Made by a program: the position numbers and the translations under genes
Notes under the pieces: model-generated
What the model was told of the DNA's origin: nothing
Database searches by the model: none
The model's input: only the letters and a program-made list of their open reading frames with translations
Shown here: one piece after another, positions 56,496-64,000 of the stretch
Layout of the letters: the number at the start of each line of letters is the position of its first letter
How positions within the stretch are numbered: the first letter of the stretch is position 1
Assembly (NCBI GenBank): GCA_964567745.1
Contig: CAZMNY010000003.1
Location: 124,001-188,000 of the forward strand
Reading direction: 5' to 3'
Length of the DNA: 64,000 bases
Origin: CAZMNY01 sp964567745
GTDB taxonomy: Bacteria > Planctomycetota > Planctomycetia > Pirellulales > Pirellulaceae

Positions 56496-56616
56496 AGTCG
56501 ACAAGTAGGATGCGAAACAAAGTCGCACATTGGCGGGTCGTCTCGAAATTCGTCGGCCGTGCGAAGCATTCTGAGGCCAGCGACTATTTTAAGAGTTGAC
56601 GCGGCGCAGAGGTGAT

Positions 56617-58842
56617 ATGAACTCACGGCTAGACCACGATGCTCGGCGGCTTCAGCGAAGCGCCCGATGGACGCTGTTGTTAATGGCGTTGGCCGCTCCC
56701 ATCGTGATCTTCGGAGCCAGGGAAGCGTTGCGAAGCACATCGAATGACCCGAGGCAATGGTTGCCGATATCGTTTGATGAGACGGACACCTACGATTGGT
56801 TTCAAGGTCATTTTGGCAGCGACGAAATCGCGATCGTCAGCTGGCCTGGATGTAAGGTCGCCGATCCTCGAGTTGACCAGCTTGCCGACTCGCTCGTGGC
56901 GTCCGCCTTTTATGATCGCGCGGTCACAAGCAGCCGCGTGATCAGCGAACTAACTCGCGAACCTATTTCACTGCCGCCTGCAACTGCGTTGAATCGCTTG
57001 CAGGGAATCCTCGTCGGACCGGATGGGCGGAAGACGTGCGTCGTGTTGGTCACATCGGCTGCGGGCCGAGCCAACCGGATTGGCGCGGTGGAGGAAATCG
57101 CGAGTCTCGGGTCGCTTCACTGCGGTCTGGAAGCCGACGACTTGAAGCTGGCGGGCCCGACGGTCGACGCGGCGGCGATTGACGTCGAGAGCCGGCGGTT
57201 GCTTTTTGAATTGGCTGGGTTCTCCGCTTTGCTTTCGTTTCTTGTCGCAGCCATGCGTCTTCGAAGCATTCGCCTGGCGGTGATTGTTCTCGTCGCCGCC
57301 ATCTACAGCACAGGAATATCGCTGGCGGTTCTTTATTTCGGCGGAAACAAAATGAATCTGCTGATGACCATGCTCCCGCCGCTGGTCTACGTGCTGACGA
57401 TTTCTTCCGCGGTTCACCTAGCCAATTACTATCGCGACGCAGCTCGTGAAACGACGCCAGAGAAAGCCATCGCGATCGCAATCGCTCACGGCGCGCTGCC
57501 ATGCGTTCTGGCGGCGGCGACGACGGCCATCGGCTTAATCTCCTTGGTGATGAGCAAGATTGATCCGATACGTCTGTTTGGCGTCTATTCGGCGATCGGA
57601 GTCCTAGCTGGCGTTGGCGTCTTGTTTCTGTTTTTGCCCGCCGCCCTGCGTTGCTTTCCACTCGTTGAAAAAGAGGGCAACGCGAGCGGCTCGAGAGCGA
57701 CTCCTTTTAACCGACGGGCGGTATCGACCATCGGCCGACACCATACGCTGCTGACATTCAGCTGCTTGACGCTGATGGCGCTCGGCGGGTGGGGACTGCC
57801 CTACATTCGCTCGACCGTAAAACTTCAAGACCGGTTTCTTCCTGGAAGCGACGCCATCGCCGACTATCACTGGCTGGAGCAAAACATTGGCCCCATGGTT
57901 CCTTTAGAAGTGATTATTCACTTCCAAAACGACGCCGAGCAAACGCTGCTCGAGAAAATGGAAATTGTCGCCGCCGTGCAAGGTCGAATTCAGTCAATGG
58001 ACGAGTCCGTCGCCACCATGTCGGCCGCCAACGTTTCGCCTCGACTCCCCCAAGGAAGCGGAGTCCGCCAGATCGTGGAAAGAAAACTGCTCAGCCGGCG
58101 GCTGATGGAAAGCAAACCGCGATTGATCAAGGCAAGCTTTCTCGCCGAGCCCGATGACGAACAGCTTTGGCGAATCACGGTTCGAGCGAACGCGATCGGC
58201 GACTTGGACTACGGGCTCTTCGCGGAAAAACTGAGGCGACGGATTGATCCGCTACTGAAGGAGAGCGGTGCCCGTGGAACCTTCACCGGCGTCATCCCGC
58301 TCATTTACAAGGCCCAGCGGCAACTGCTCAAAGACCTGGTGCGAAGTTTTCTCGCCGCATTCGCGGTCATTGCCGTGGTGCTATTGATCGTATTGCGCAG
58401 CATTGCGGCAACGGCGCTTGCAATGATTCCGAATCTGTTTCCGGCCGTCGTCGTGTTCGGCGGAATGGAATGGATTCAAGTGCCCGTTCAGATCGGGTCG
58501 GTCATGACTGCCAGCGCCGCATTGGGAATCGCCGTCGATGACACCGTGCATTTTCTAACTTGGTTTCGCCGAGGACTCGATTCCGGACTTCCGCGAATGG
58601 CCGCATTGCACGACGCGTTTCAACGATGTGCCGGGGCGATGGCTCACACGACCTTGATTTGTGCGAGCGGACTTCTCGTGTTCGCCGTCAGTTCGTTCGT
58701 TCCCATTCTGCACTTCGCATGGCTCATGGCCCTGCTGCTCGCCTCTGCCCTCGTCGGCGATTTGATTCTGCTCCCGTCGATTCTGGCGGGACCGCTTGGC
58801 CGTTGTTTTGAAAGAGCCGGTTCTTGGCAGCGAACGGCGTAA
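56617..58842 (+). CDS. RND/MMPL family transporter
   Basis: A 741-residue inner-membrane protein of the MMPL/HpnN-type resistance-nodulation-division group. A first helix (about 18-36) is followed by a periplasmic loop (about 45-190, DPRQWLPISFDETDTYDWFQGHFG), five clustered helices (about 195-360, NKMNLLMTMLPPLVYVLTISSAVHLANYYRDA carries the family motif), a second-half helix (near 385), a second loop (about 410-570), and five final helices with MIPNLFPAVVVFGGMEW, ALGIAVDDTVHFLTWF and the closing LMALLLASALVGDLILLPSILA. The duplicated 6+6 layout is complete. AGAGGTGAT supports ATG 56617 over an upstream TTG. HpnN-like proteins move hopanoids, mycobacterial ones lipids; the cargo here is unknown. 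Confidence 0.9.
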   Translation: MNSRLDHDARRLQRSARWTLLLMALAAPIVIFGAREALRSTSNDPRQWLPISFDETDTYDWFQGHFGSDEIAIVSWPGCKVADPRVDQLADSLVASAFYDRAVTSSRVISELTREPISLPPATALNRLQGILVGPDGRKTCVVLVTSAAGRANRIGAVEEIASLGSLHCGLEADDLKLAGPTVDAAAIDVESRRLLFELAGFSALLSFLVAAMRLRSIRLAVIVLVAAIYSTGISLAVLYFGGNKMNLLMTMLPPLVYVLTISSAVHLANYYRDAARETTPEKAIAIAIAHGALPCVLAAATTAIGLISLVMSKIDPIRLFGVYSAIGVLAGVGVLFLFLPAALRCFPLVEKEGNASGSRATPFNRRAVSTIGRHHTLLTFSCLTLMALGGWGLPYIRSTVKLQDRFLPGSDAIADYHWLEQNIGPMVPLEVIIHFQNDAEQTLLEKMEIVAAVQGRIQSMDESVATMSAANVSPRLPQGSGVRQIVERKLLSRRLMESKPRLIKASFLAEPDDEQLWRITVRANAIGDLDYGLFAEKLRRRIDPLLKESGARGTFTGVIPLIYKAQRQLLKDLVRSFLAAFAVIAVVLLIVLRSIAATALAMIPNLFPAVVVFGGMEWIQVPVQIGSVMTASAALGIAVDDTVHFLTWFRRGLDSGLPRMAALHDAFQRCAGAMAHTTLICASGLLVFAVSSFVPILHFAWLMALLLASALVGDLILLPSILAGPLGRCFERAGSWQRTA

Positions 58843-58881
58843 ATGCGCACGAAGCGTCGCTATCGCAATTGAATCGAGGGA

Positions 58882-60147
58882 TCAAGCGGCGATAGCGACC
58901 TTGGGACGAGCGGACGCCAAACATGCATAGCAGGCTGCTCGCATGGCTTGCTCACGGGGATCGTTAAAGAGCCGAAATCCCATCTTGTTCGTTAGATAGG
59001 CGAAGCCCAGTTGCTCAGTTGGATCAGCCATCGCGAACGAACCGCCAGCGCCCGGACATCCGAACGCTGCGCCGTCGGCGCCGAATGAGAAACCGGCGCT
59101 GGGGCGCGAAAACCCAAAGCCATATCGCGTCTCAAACTTGAGAATCGTGTCGCGAATGCCTTGACTCGGCTGACGAGGCGGCGCGACGAGCTCCGCCCAT
59201 GTCGATGGCTTGACTCCAAGTTCCGTTCCGCCGCGAGCGAGCACGTCGTAGACTCGGGCGACCGCGGCAGCGCGACCGATGCCATTGGCCGAGGGAATCT
59301 CCACGGCCCGCAACTCGGGGCTGCCAAGTTCGGCTGGATTGGCAACTTTCAAACAACGGACGGATTTGGCTACAAGGGAACGGGGCCAGGCACCGGCCAA
59401 GACCATGCCAATGGGAAGCTGATTGAGCCGTCCCAGCATTGCGACTCGATGAAACCCTTTGATGCGGCTGAGCCGGTCTTCCGCAATCCTATCCGGCAGG
59501 CCGATATAAAACTCGACACCGAGGGGCACCGCGATTTCATCCTGAAAGAAAGCGCCTAAACTTCGGCCTTGCGGATCGGTTCGCCGTATCAATTCGTTTT
59601 GATACCAACCAAGTGTCAGCGTGTGATAACCGTGCCGAGTTCCCGGCACCCAGAGGGCCGGTTGGCGGGAAAGTATCGTTGAGAGACGGTCGTGATCGGC
59701 GAGGAGCTTGGCGTCGAGACGCTGATCAACGGAAACAAGTCCGGCTTGATGAGCGAGCAATTGGCGGACCGTGATTTCACCCTTGCCGGCCGCAGAGAAT
59801 TCAGGCCAATACGCCGCGACGTTCTCATCCAACTCAAACAGCCCTCGGCTGTGGGCGACCGCCATCGTTGCCGCCGCCATCCCCTTGGTCACGGAAAACG
59901 ACAACGACAACGTCTCCTCCGTCCAAGGAGCTCGGCTCTCTGCGCAACGGTAACCGCCCCAAAGGTCGACGACTTTTTCACCGCGATGAAAGATGGTGCA
60001 CGCGGCACCCTGCTCTTCTCGTTGGGTGAAGTTCTTTTGAAATTCGATCCCAACCTGTTCGAATCCCGGGGCCACAAATCCGCCGATGGGCAGTCCGCGA
60101 TGGAATAGTCCACCAGGCGTTGGACCTGCATGGGATTCTCGAACCAC
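58882..60147 (-). CDS. Serine beta-lactamase-like esterase (class C / EstB family)
   Basis: A 421-residue serine hydrolase of the beta-lactamase/penicillin-binding fold. FVAPGFEQVGIEFQKNFTQREEQGAACTIFHRGEKVVDLWGGY is the standard opening; S-V-T-K (SxxK nucleophile box, FSVTKGM near residue 88) and a Tyr-containing second box (GYHTLTLGWYQNE near 178) are present. The third KTG-type box is replaced by GCPGAGGSFAMADP near 372, normal for EstB-type esterases. No ATG lies near the start; GTG 60147 is the best available. No signal peptide, so a cytoplasmic esterase or transesterase is likely rather than an antibiotic-resistance enzyme. Convergent with the RND/MMPL gene. Confidence 0.88.
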   Translation of the reverse strand: MVRESHAGPTPGGLFHRGLPIGGFVAPGFEQVGIEFQKNFTQREEQGAACTIFHRGEKVVDLWGGYRCAESRAPWTEETLSLSFSVTKGMAAATMAVAHSRGLFELDENVAAYWPEFSAAGKGEITVRQLLAHQAGLVSVDQRLDAKLLADHDRLSTILSRQPALWVPGTRHGYHTLTLGWYQNELIRRTDPQGRSLGAFFQDEIAVPLGVEFYIGLPDRIAEDRLSRIKGFHRVAMLGRLNQLPIGMVLAGAWPRSLVAKSVRCLKVANPAELGSPELRAVEIPSANGIGRAAAVARVYDVLARGGTELGVKPSTWAELVAPPRQPSQGIRDTILKFETRYGFGFSRPSAGFSFGADGAAFGCPGAGGSFAMADPTEQLGFAYLTNKMGFRLFNDPREQAMRAACYACLASARPKVAIAA

Positions 60148-60278
60148 CGGCGTCTCCAGTTGGATTGAATCGCGAAGTCAGTCTTGCGCAGACTCTCTTC
60201 TCAGCCAAGGCTGCGAATACTATCAGACCGCCCAAAACGAGCCAATCTCAATCCACACTTGCCGGCACCCCTTTGAGT

Positions 60279-61136
60279 CTATCGAAATCGATAGTTCGAG
60301 TTGTTCGTTTCGAAGTCGTTATCGGTGAGCTGGACATTCACCTTGATGGCCTTGTAGCTGAATTCCTCCTCGAGCGGCGGTTTCTCGCCCAGATTCTCAG
60401 GCCACGACCAGGAGACATAGCGGACGGGCATTTTGAGCTTATTGTCAAAGAATACCTGTGCGCAGTAAAAGTCAAAGTGCTCTCGCTCGACCGGATGAAT
60501 GAATTGATACATCGTGCAGTCGGCGTCGCCGACCTTGGCGTTGTGAACCACCTGCACCTGACACTCGCCGTACTTCTTCTCTCGCTCAGCGGTCTCGATC
60601 ATTTTCACCGCGATGTTCTCGAGCCCGATTTCCGTAATGGGATATCGTTTGCCTCGCATGGCCATGTAGCCATTTGGGTCGAGTTTGAAATTGACTTTGC
60701 CAAGGAAACCGGCTTGGTGAGCGATCAATTTGCCTCGGTTCTTCGTCTCCACCCAAATCACCTCGCGTCCCTTCACCGAACTTGGTTTGATGAAGTCGAG
60801 GTAGACGGCCATTGGCGTGGTGATTCGGCCGTTCTTGACTTTGCGGTTGCGGATTTTCACATTCGCATACTCCAAATCGCCGAGAGTTCCGTCGACGCGG
60901 CATCGTTTCGAGAATAGGGCCGTATAGTCGCGAACATTCGCCCGCATATGCTGCAGGCACTCCTTCGCGTGCTGTATCGCCGGGTCGAGCGGGTGAGTTT
61001 TGGCCGCCGGTTCGGCGGTCTTGACTCCGTTCGCCGGTTGCTGAGCCAGCGCCGTCTGCGAGCTGAAGCAGGCGAGCGTTATCGCCAGGGAAAGGGCGTT
61101 CTTAGCGCCTGAAGGCAGTCCGATTCTTGGGCTCAT
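60279..61136 (-). CDS. DUF1571 family secreted protein
   Basis: A 285-residue exported protein with a signal peptide (about 14-32, ALAQQP). The mature part has HAKECLQHMRANVRDYTALFSKRCRVDG, PMAVYLDFIKPSSVKGREVIWVE and GFLGKVNFKLDPNGYMAMRGKRYPITEIGLENIAVKMIE, the conserved DUF1571 blocks, and ends with YVSWSWPENLGEKPPLEEEFSYKAIKVNV. The family is common in planctomycetes; its lipoprotein-carrier-like (LolA-like) beta fold is an inference from the strand pattern. GGAG seven bases before ATG 61136 decides the start. It is transcribed in the same direction as the next gene upstream but a terminator lies between them. Confidence 0.88.
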   Translation of the reverse strand: MSPRIGLPSGAKNALSLAITLACFSSQTALAQQPANGVKTAEPAAKTHPLDPAIQHAKECLQHMRANVRDYTALFSKRCRVDGTLGDLEYANVKIRNRKVKNGRITTPMAVYLDFIKPSSVKGREVIWVETKNRGKLIAHQAGFLGKVNFKLDPNGYMAMRGKRYPITEIGLENIAVKMIETAEREKKYGECQVQVVHNAKVGDADCTMYQFIHPVEREHFDFYCAQVFFDNKLKMPVRYVSWSWPENLGEKPPLEEEFSYKAIKVNVQLTDNDFETNNSNYRFR

Positions 61137-61278
61137 CTCGCATCTCCATATGCTCATACCGTGGACCTGGTCCACGTTGGGCAGCATATATAAAGCAAGT
61201 CGCAAAATGGTCATAGCCCGGATTCGATCCGATACGTAGTGGCAACGGCTCGTGGTAGCTACCGAGCGTTGCCAAGAA

Positions 61279-61318
61279 ACGAAAAGCGGCGAGCACCTGT
61301 GAAGGCGCTCGCCGCTTT
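61279..61318 (-). terminator. Rho-independent terminator after the transglutaminase-elicitor-like gene
   Basis: A perfect 12-bp stem (AAAGCGGCGAGC, 61283-61294, with GCTCGCCGCTTT, 61307-61318) and a 12-base loop lie 36 bases beyond the stop at 61354. Read on the minus strand the stem is followed by TTTTCGTTTC. It ends the transcript coming from 62595. Confidence 0.88.
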
Positions 61319-61353
61319 GATTTGCTCTTTACGCGGAATCGACGATATCGATT

Positions 61354-62595
61354 CTACTCGGTTGAGATTCCGTCGAAGTCAGCCGAATCAGCATCAACCG
61401 TTTCGCTCGTTGCGGGCGTTTCGGTTGCCGGTTCGTCAGCCGGAGGATCGCTGGCTGGCCTTTCCTCGGCTGGGGCGTCTTCCGTAGGCGCTGGCGCGTC
61501 GTTCGCGGACGCGTCGGCGACCTTGATATCCTCTTGCGTGGGCGTAGTGGCGTCTTCCGATTCAATCTCGACCATGTCTTCTTTGGTCGGATTGATGTTC
61601 AGCCACTTTCCACGAGTCTCCTCGGAAACCGAAGCTCGCCAGATCGCAAGGATCTCGTTGACGTCGATGTGAGGATTGCCTCGTTCGTTGCCGGGCTTGC
61701 CAGGTTGAGCCGGAGCGAGCGGGGCCCAGAGAATGTCGATCTGAGCACTATCGCGGTAGAAGCTTCCACCGCGGATCTTGCCAGAGTTATCGAGATTCAA
61801 TTGGTAGTGCATGTAAAGTTGCTTGGCGAGTTGCGGTCCTTCATCGAATTCTTGTCTTGTGCTGTTCGCATAGACAATGTTCATGCTGACTTCAACTCGG
61901 TTCGGCGTGTGTTTGTGCGACGTGGCTTTGTAAGAATAGATGGGATAATTCCATACTTCTTTACCCAAAGTCGTGTCGACACCGATCGGATGCTGTCCTC
62001 GGCCGAGCCAATTCGTCAGCACGGTGTGGAAGATCGCAGGGTTGATTGAGTGGTCGTCGCCGCCAAGATATTCGATGTCTTGGTACATGTAGACTTCCGC
62101 CAACAAACCCTTAATGTGGGCGGGCGAGAAGGTGACGCCGTTTCGCACGACCGAGTGCTCGGGCTCAGCATGGCGAATGGCCGCAGCCGTCCAACCGTTG
62201 CAGTGACCGTGCCATGCGGGCGTTTGCGGGCGTCCGGCAAAAAGTCGACCCAAGAACCCGCGGGGTTCGCGACCGCCGCGTGGCTCTTTGTACGCGGTGG
62301 TGTCCCATTTCTCCCAGCTGACAGCTTGTCCGCCGGTGCGGAATGCCGCGTCATAGAGTCGAAGGGACCATGCGGTGCCGCCTTGGCGGTCTGGATAATC
62401 ATGTCCTGAGTAAGGCGTTCGCCAGTCGGGCACTTCGCCCTCTAACGGCAAATCGTCAAACTTCCAATTGAGGTCTTGGCCCCACCAACGCTTAAATGCT
62501 GCATTCTGCTGTTCGAACTCTGATACTTGCTCTTCCTGAGCAAACACAAAGCCTTGGGCCACAAGCACAATGGCAATGGAGAGTATGCGTCGCAT
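61354..62595 (-). CDS. Secreted transglutaminase elicitor-like protein with an acidic Ala/Pro/Glu tail
   Basis: A 413-residue exported protein (Sec signal 1-19, VFAQ; ATG 62595 with GGGTGGG upstream). The body (about 25-345) matches the transglutaminase elicitor family first known from Phytophthora: TPAWHGHCNGWTAAAIRHAEP with the likely nucleophile C132, VTFSPAHIKGLLAEVYMYQD, a HSINPAIFHTVLTNWLGRG segment with the likely catalytic His H190, and GVDTTLGKEVWNYPIYSY. Such enzymes cross-link or hydrolyse Gln/Lys side chains; activity of the bacterial members is not established. The tail (about 355-413) is a disordered stretch rich in Ala, Pro, Glu and Asp. A Lys-rich GGAAQK-repeat protein gene lies directly upstream in the same direction, an attractive but unproven amine/Gln substrate. 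Confidence 0.82.
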   Translation of the reverse strand: MRRILSIAIVLVAQGFVFAQEEQVSEFEQQNAAFKRWWGQDLNWKFDDLPLEGEVPDWRTPYSGHDYPDRQGGTAWSLRLYDAAFRTGGQAVSWEKWDTTAYKEPRGGREPRGFLGRLFAGRPQTPAWHGHCNGWTAAAIRHAEPEHSVVRNGVTFSPAHIKGLLAEVYMYQDIEYLGGDDHSINPAIFHTVLTNWLGRGQHPIGVDTTLGKEVWNYPIYSYKATSHKHTPNRVEVSMNIVYANSTRQEFDEGPQLAKQLYMHYQLNLDNSGKIRGGSFYRDSAQIDILWAPLAPAQPGKPGNERGNPHIDVNEILAIWRASVSEETRGKWLNINPTKEDMVEIESEDATTPTQEDIKVADASANDAPAPTEDAPAEERPASDPPADEPATETPATSETVDADSADFDGISTE

Positions 62596-62634
62596 ATACC
62601 CACCCTTTTTGTGTTCTGATTTTTTGAGGGGAAG

Positions 62635-62711
62635 CAAAAAAACGCTCCGCTTGAAACCTGCGTTTGTTTTCGGGTCGCCGAAGTTCGGCATGCAGGGATC
62701 ACGCGGAGCGT
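62635..62711 (-). terminator. Terminator-like hairpin after the GGAAQK-repeat gene
   Basis: The arms ACGCTCCGC (62642-62650) and GCGGAGCGT (62703-62711) form a 9-bp stem, with a smaller GCCGA/TCGGC hairpin inside the loop. On the minus strand it is followed by seven U. It lies 59 bases past the stop at 62770 and before the ribosome site of the next gene, so it should separate or attenuate the two. Confidence 0.78.
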
Positions 62712-62769
62712 GTGTTGACCGACACAGTCCTATAGATCTTATCGGCCAGATCGTTAAATGAAACCGCAC

Positions 62770-63198
62770 TTACTTTTGAGTAGCTTTTTGTGCAGCACCA
62801 CCTTTTTGAGCCGACCCGCCTTTTTGAGCAGCTCCACCCTTCTGGGCAGCTCCACCTTTTTGGATCGGGCTCACGCCACCTTTTTGAGCAGCTCCACCTT
62901 TTTGAGCGGCTCCACCCTTCTGGGCGGCTCCACCTTTTTGTGCAGCTCCGCCCTTTTGGGCAGCGCCACCTTTTTGAGCGGCTCCGCCTTTTTGGGCAGC
63001 GCCATCTTTTTGAGCAGCTCCGCCCTTTTGGGCAGCGCCATCTTTTTGAGCAGCTCCGCCCTTTTGGGCAGCGCCGTCTTTTTGAGCAGCTCCGCCCTTT
63101 TGGGCAGCGCCGTCTTTTTGAGCGGCGCCGTCAGCGCCGTAAACCGTCGAACCGAACAGCATCGCGGCGCAAGCGGCCAACGTCCAAAGGTGTCGCAT
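62770..63198 (-). CDS. Secreted hexapeptide-repeat protein, about 20 copies of (G/D)GAAQK
   Basis: A 142-residue exported protein. ATG 63198 has a strong GGAGGAAA eight bases upstream and opens a Sec signal (1-20, VYGAD). The mature protein is almost only a hexapeptide: DGAAQK and GGAAQK alternate in the first eight units, then GGAAQK repeats continue with one expanded unit (GGVSPIQK) and one variant (GGSAQK), ending ATQK. There is no Cys or aromatic residue; one Lys and one Gln per repeat make it strongly basic. I know no named family with this repeat. It could be a matrix or crystal-modifying protein, or a Lys/Gln donor for the transglutaminase-like neighbour. The repeats are maintained at protein level while some codons vary, which suggests selection. 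Confidence 0.85.
   Translation of the reverse strand: MRHLWTLAACAAMLFGSTVYGADGAAQKDGAAQKGGAAQKDGAAQKGGAAQKDGAAQKGGAAQKDGAAQKGGAAQKGGAAQKGGAAQKGGAAQKGGAAQKGGAAQKGGVSPIQKGGAAQKGGAAQKGGSAQKGGAAQKATQK
62800..63135. repeat. 18-bp tandem repeat array inside the GGAAQK gene
   Basis: About 20 head-to-tail copies of an 18-bp unit (plus strand TTTTTGAGCAGCTCCGCC and variants) run through the gene. In the part nearer 63135 units alternate as a 36-bp higher-order repeat (GCC... /GTC... giving GG and DG). Such arrays expand and contract by slippage, so copy number should vary between strains. Confidence 0.9.
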
Positions 63199-63883
63199 AT
63201 CTATTTCCTCCACAGCAAGCGATTCACCGAAAAGATGTAAAACGACTTCGTCGCCAGCCGCCCCCCGGTGTCTTTGCGTGGTAGGAGCTCACGTCGAATC
63301 GCACGAAACGCACAACTCAACACAACCTTTCCCAAACACCCTAGGCAGCCGCTCTTACGCATCCAAATCAAGCTACCAGGGCACATTTACCTTGTCAACT
63401 TAATTGAGTTTGCATTGCCGACTAGGAAGGATAAGTCAGGTGTGTCCTGAAACCTACGCGATAGTTTGCAATGTGGCGAAAAATCACCGCTCAATTCTCA
63501 GGAAAAACACGTAGTTTAGCGGGAAGCCGCTAGCTGCAACGTTTATCCCGATTAGGTAAAAATGCCGAGGTGGGCGAACCGACCGTTCCGAACCCCAGTC
63601 AAACAAAATGTCCAAACGAGGAACCTGACCTCGTCTTCGGATTTGCCCACTTGCGCACGTCGCCTTTTTGTGGCGAATTGGACGAGTTTGCACAATCAGC
63701 GGCCGCGTGACCGAGACACGCCGCAAAAGCTCGGCGCCCGAATGAACACGCAAATCACATTTTTGTTACCGAAGCCTCACGGTTTAACTATGCGATTTTG
63801 AAATGGACATCGTTTCTCTTTATTTGCCGCCCTCGTTTCAATAGACTTTTATGGGTTAGTTGAAGTTTGACGAAGGAGCAAGT
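63199..63883. other. Gene-free region between divergent genes
   Basis: About 685 bases with no supported gene. It separates the divergent starts of the GGAAQK-repeat gene and the last gene of the window and must contain both promoters. Open minus-strand frames (for example 63484-63753) have no ribosome site and no recognisable domain. It is lower in GC than its surroundings, as expected for a long regulatory region. Confidence 0.5.
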
Positions 63884-64000
63884 GTGTTTCGACATGTTGC
63901 GGCATCGCTGGTGTGCATCGGGATTGTCGCGAATTCGTTGTCGGCCGCGGAGGACGATCTTCGGGCGGACCGCGCCTTTCGGCAATTGCGAGTCATCCCG
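63884..64000 (+). CDS. Secreted protein, N-terminus only (cut by window edge)
   Basis: GTG 63884 is preceded by AAGGAG at five bases, a strong ribosome site, and opens a signal peptide of the normal layout: FRH n-region, hydrophobic core VAASLVCIGIVANSL and cleavage at SAA-ED (about residue 21-22). Only 39 codons are visible (to RQLRVIP at the edge), too few to name the product. An out-of-frame ATG at 63894 was rejected. Confidence 0.75.
   Translation, partial: MFRHVAASLVCIGIVANSLSAAEDDLRADRAFRQLRVIP

Noticed and set aside
61205..61262. tRNA-like T-arm (GGATCGAATCC on the minus strand)
   Set aside because: The loop lacks the TTC of a T-loop and no acceptor, D or anticodon arms can be drawn around it.

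Overview
The window is about 57% GC and comes from a planctomycete, most likely of the Pirellulales type. Five cytochrome-like PSD genes are each followed by a DUF1501- or DUF1552-type gene. There are also four sulfatases, a PVC-type CxxCH protein, a DUF1571 protein and several other Planctomycetes-typical secreted proteins. No rRNA, tRNA, CRISPR array, transposase or phage gene was recognised.

Layout. 1-2000: a sulfatase cut by the window edge, then a small secreted protein gene broken by one in-frame TGA. 2001-16906: three PSD/DUF1501 pairs, with a frameshifted GxxExxY gene and its satellite repeats, a doubly damaged membrane-protein pseudogene and a VOC protein between them. 16957-20490 (minus): a thioesterase, a sugar kinase, MurQ and a secreted nucleoside-hydrolase-like protein, which look like a cell-wall amino-sugar salvage operon. 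20844-24833: a 1329-residue secreted fusion of TIM barrel, cytochrome c, beta-propeller and azurin-like copper domain. 25138-37781: a CpdA-like phosphodiesterase, two more PSD/DUF1501-type pairs, a pseudopilin-like gene without a prepilin leader and a PSD1 5' fragment. 37812-44516: three sulfatases interleaved with a 57-residue Cys-rich protein, a DinB protein and a LysE exporter. 44616-53298: RecQ, an SDR epimerase, a beta-propeller, an acetate symporter pair, an unrecognised membrane-anchored protein and a QueC without zinc cysteines. 53347-64000: a metallo-beta-lactamase fusion, an alpha/beta hydrolase with an RND/MMPL exporter, a serine beta-lactamase-like esterase, DUF1571, a transglutaminase-elicitor-like protein, a GGAAQK-repeat protein and the first 39 codons of another secreted protein.

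Working together. Most products carry Sec or Tat signals, so the region mainly encodes extracytoplasmic machinery. Sulfatases and Tat-exported DUF1501 proteins (alkaline-phosphatase-like fold) with heme-bearing PSD partners suggest glycan or sulfated-polymer processing coupled to electron transfer; the function of the PSD/DUF1501 pairs is not known. Amino-sugar salvage and acetate uptake fit a polymer-degrading heterotroph. The strongest candidates for undescribed biology are the five divergent PSD/DUF1501 pairs, the TIM-barrel/heme/propeller/cupredoxin fusion, the UGA-interrupted secreted protein, the zinc-less QueC and the GGAAQK-repeat protein beside a transglutaminase-elicitor homologue.
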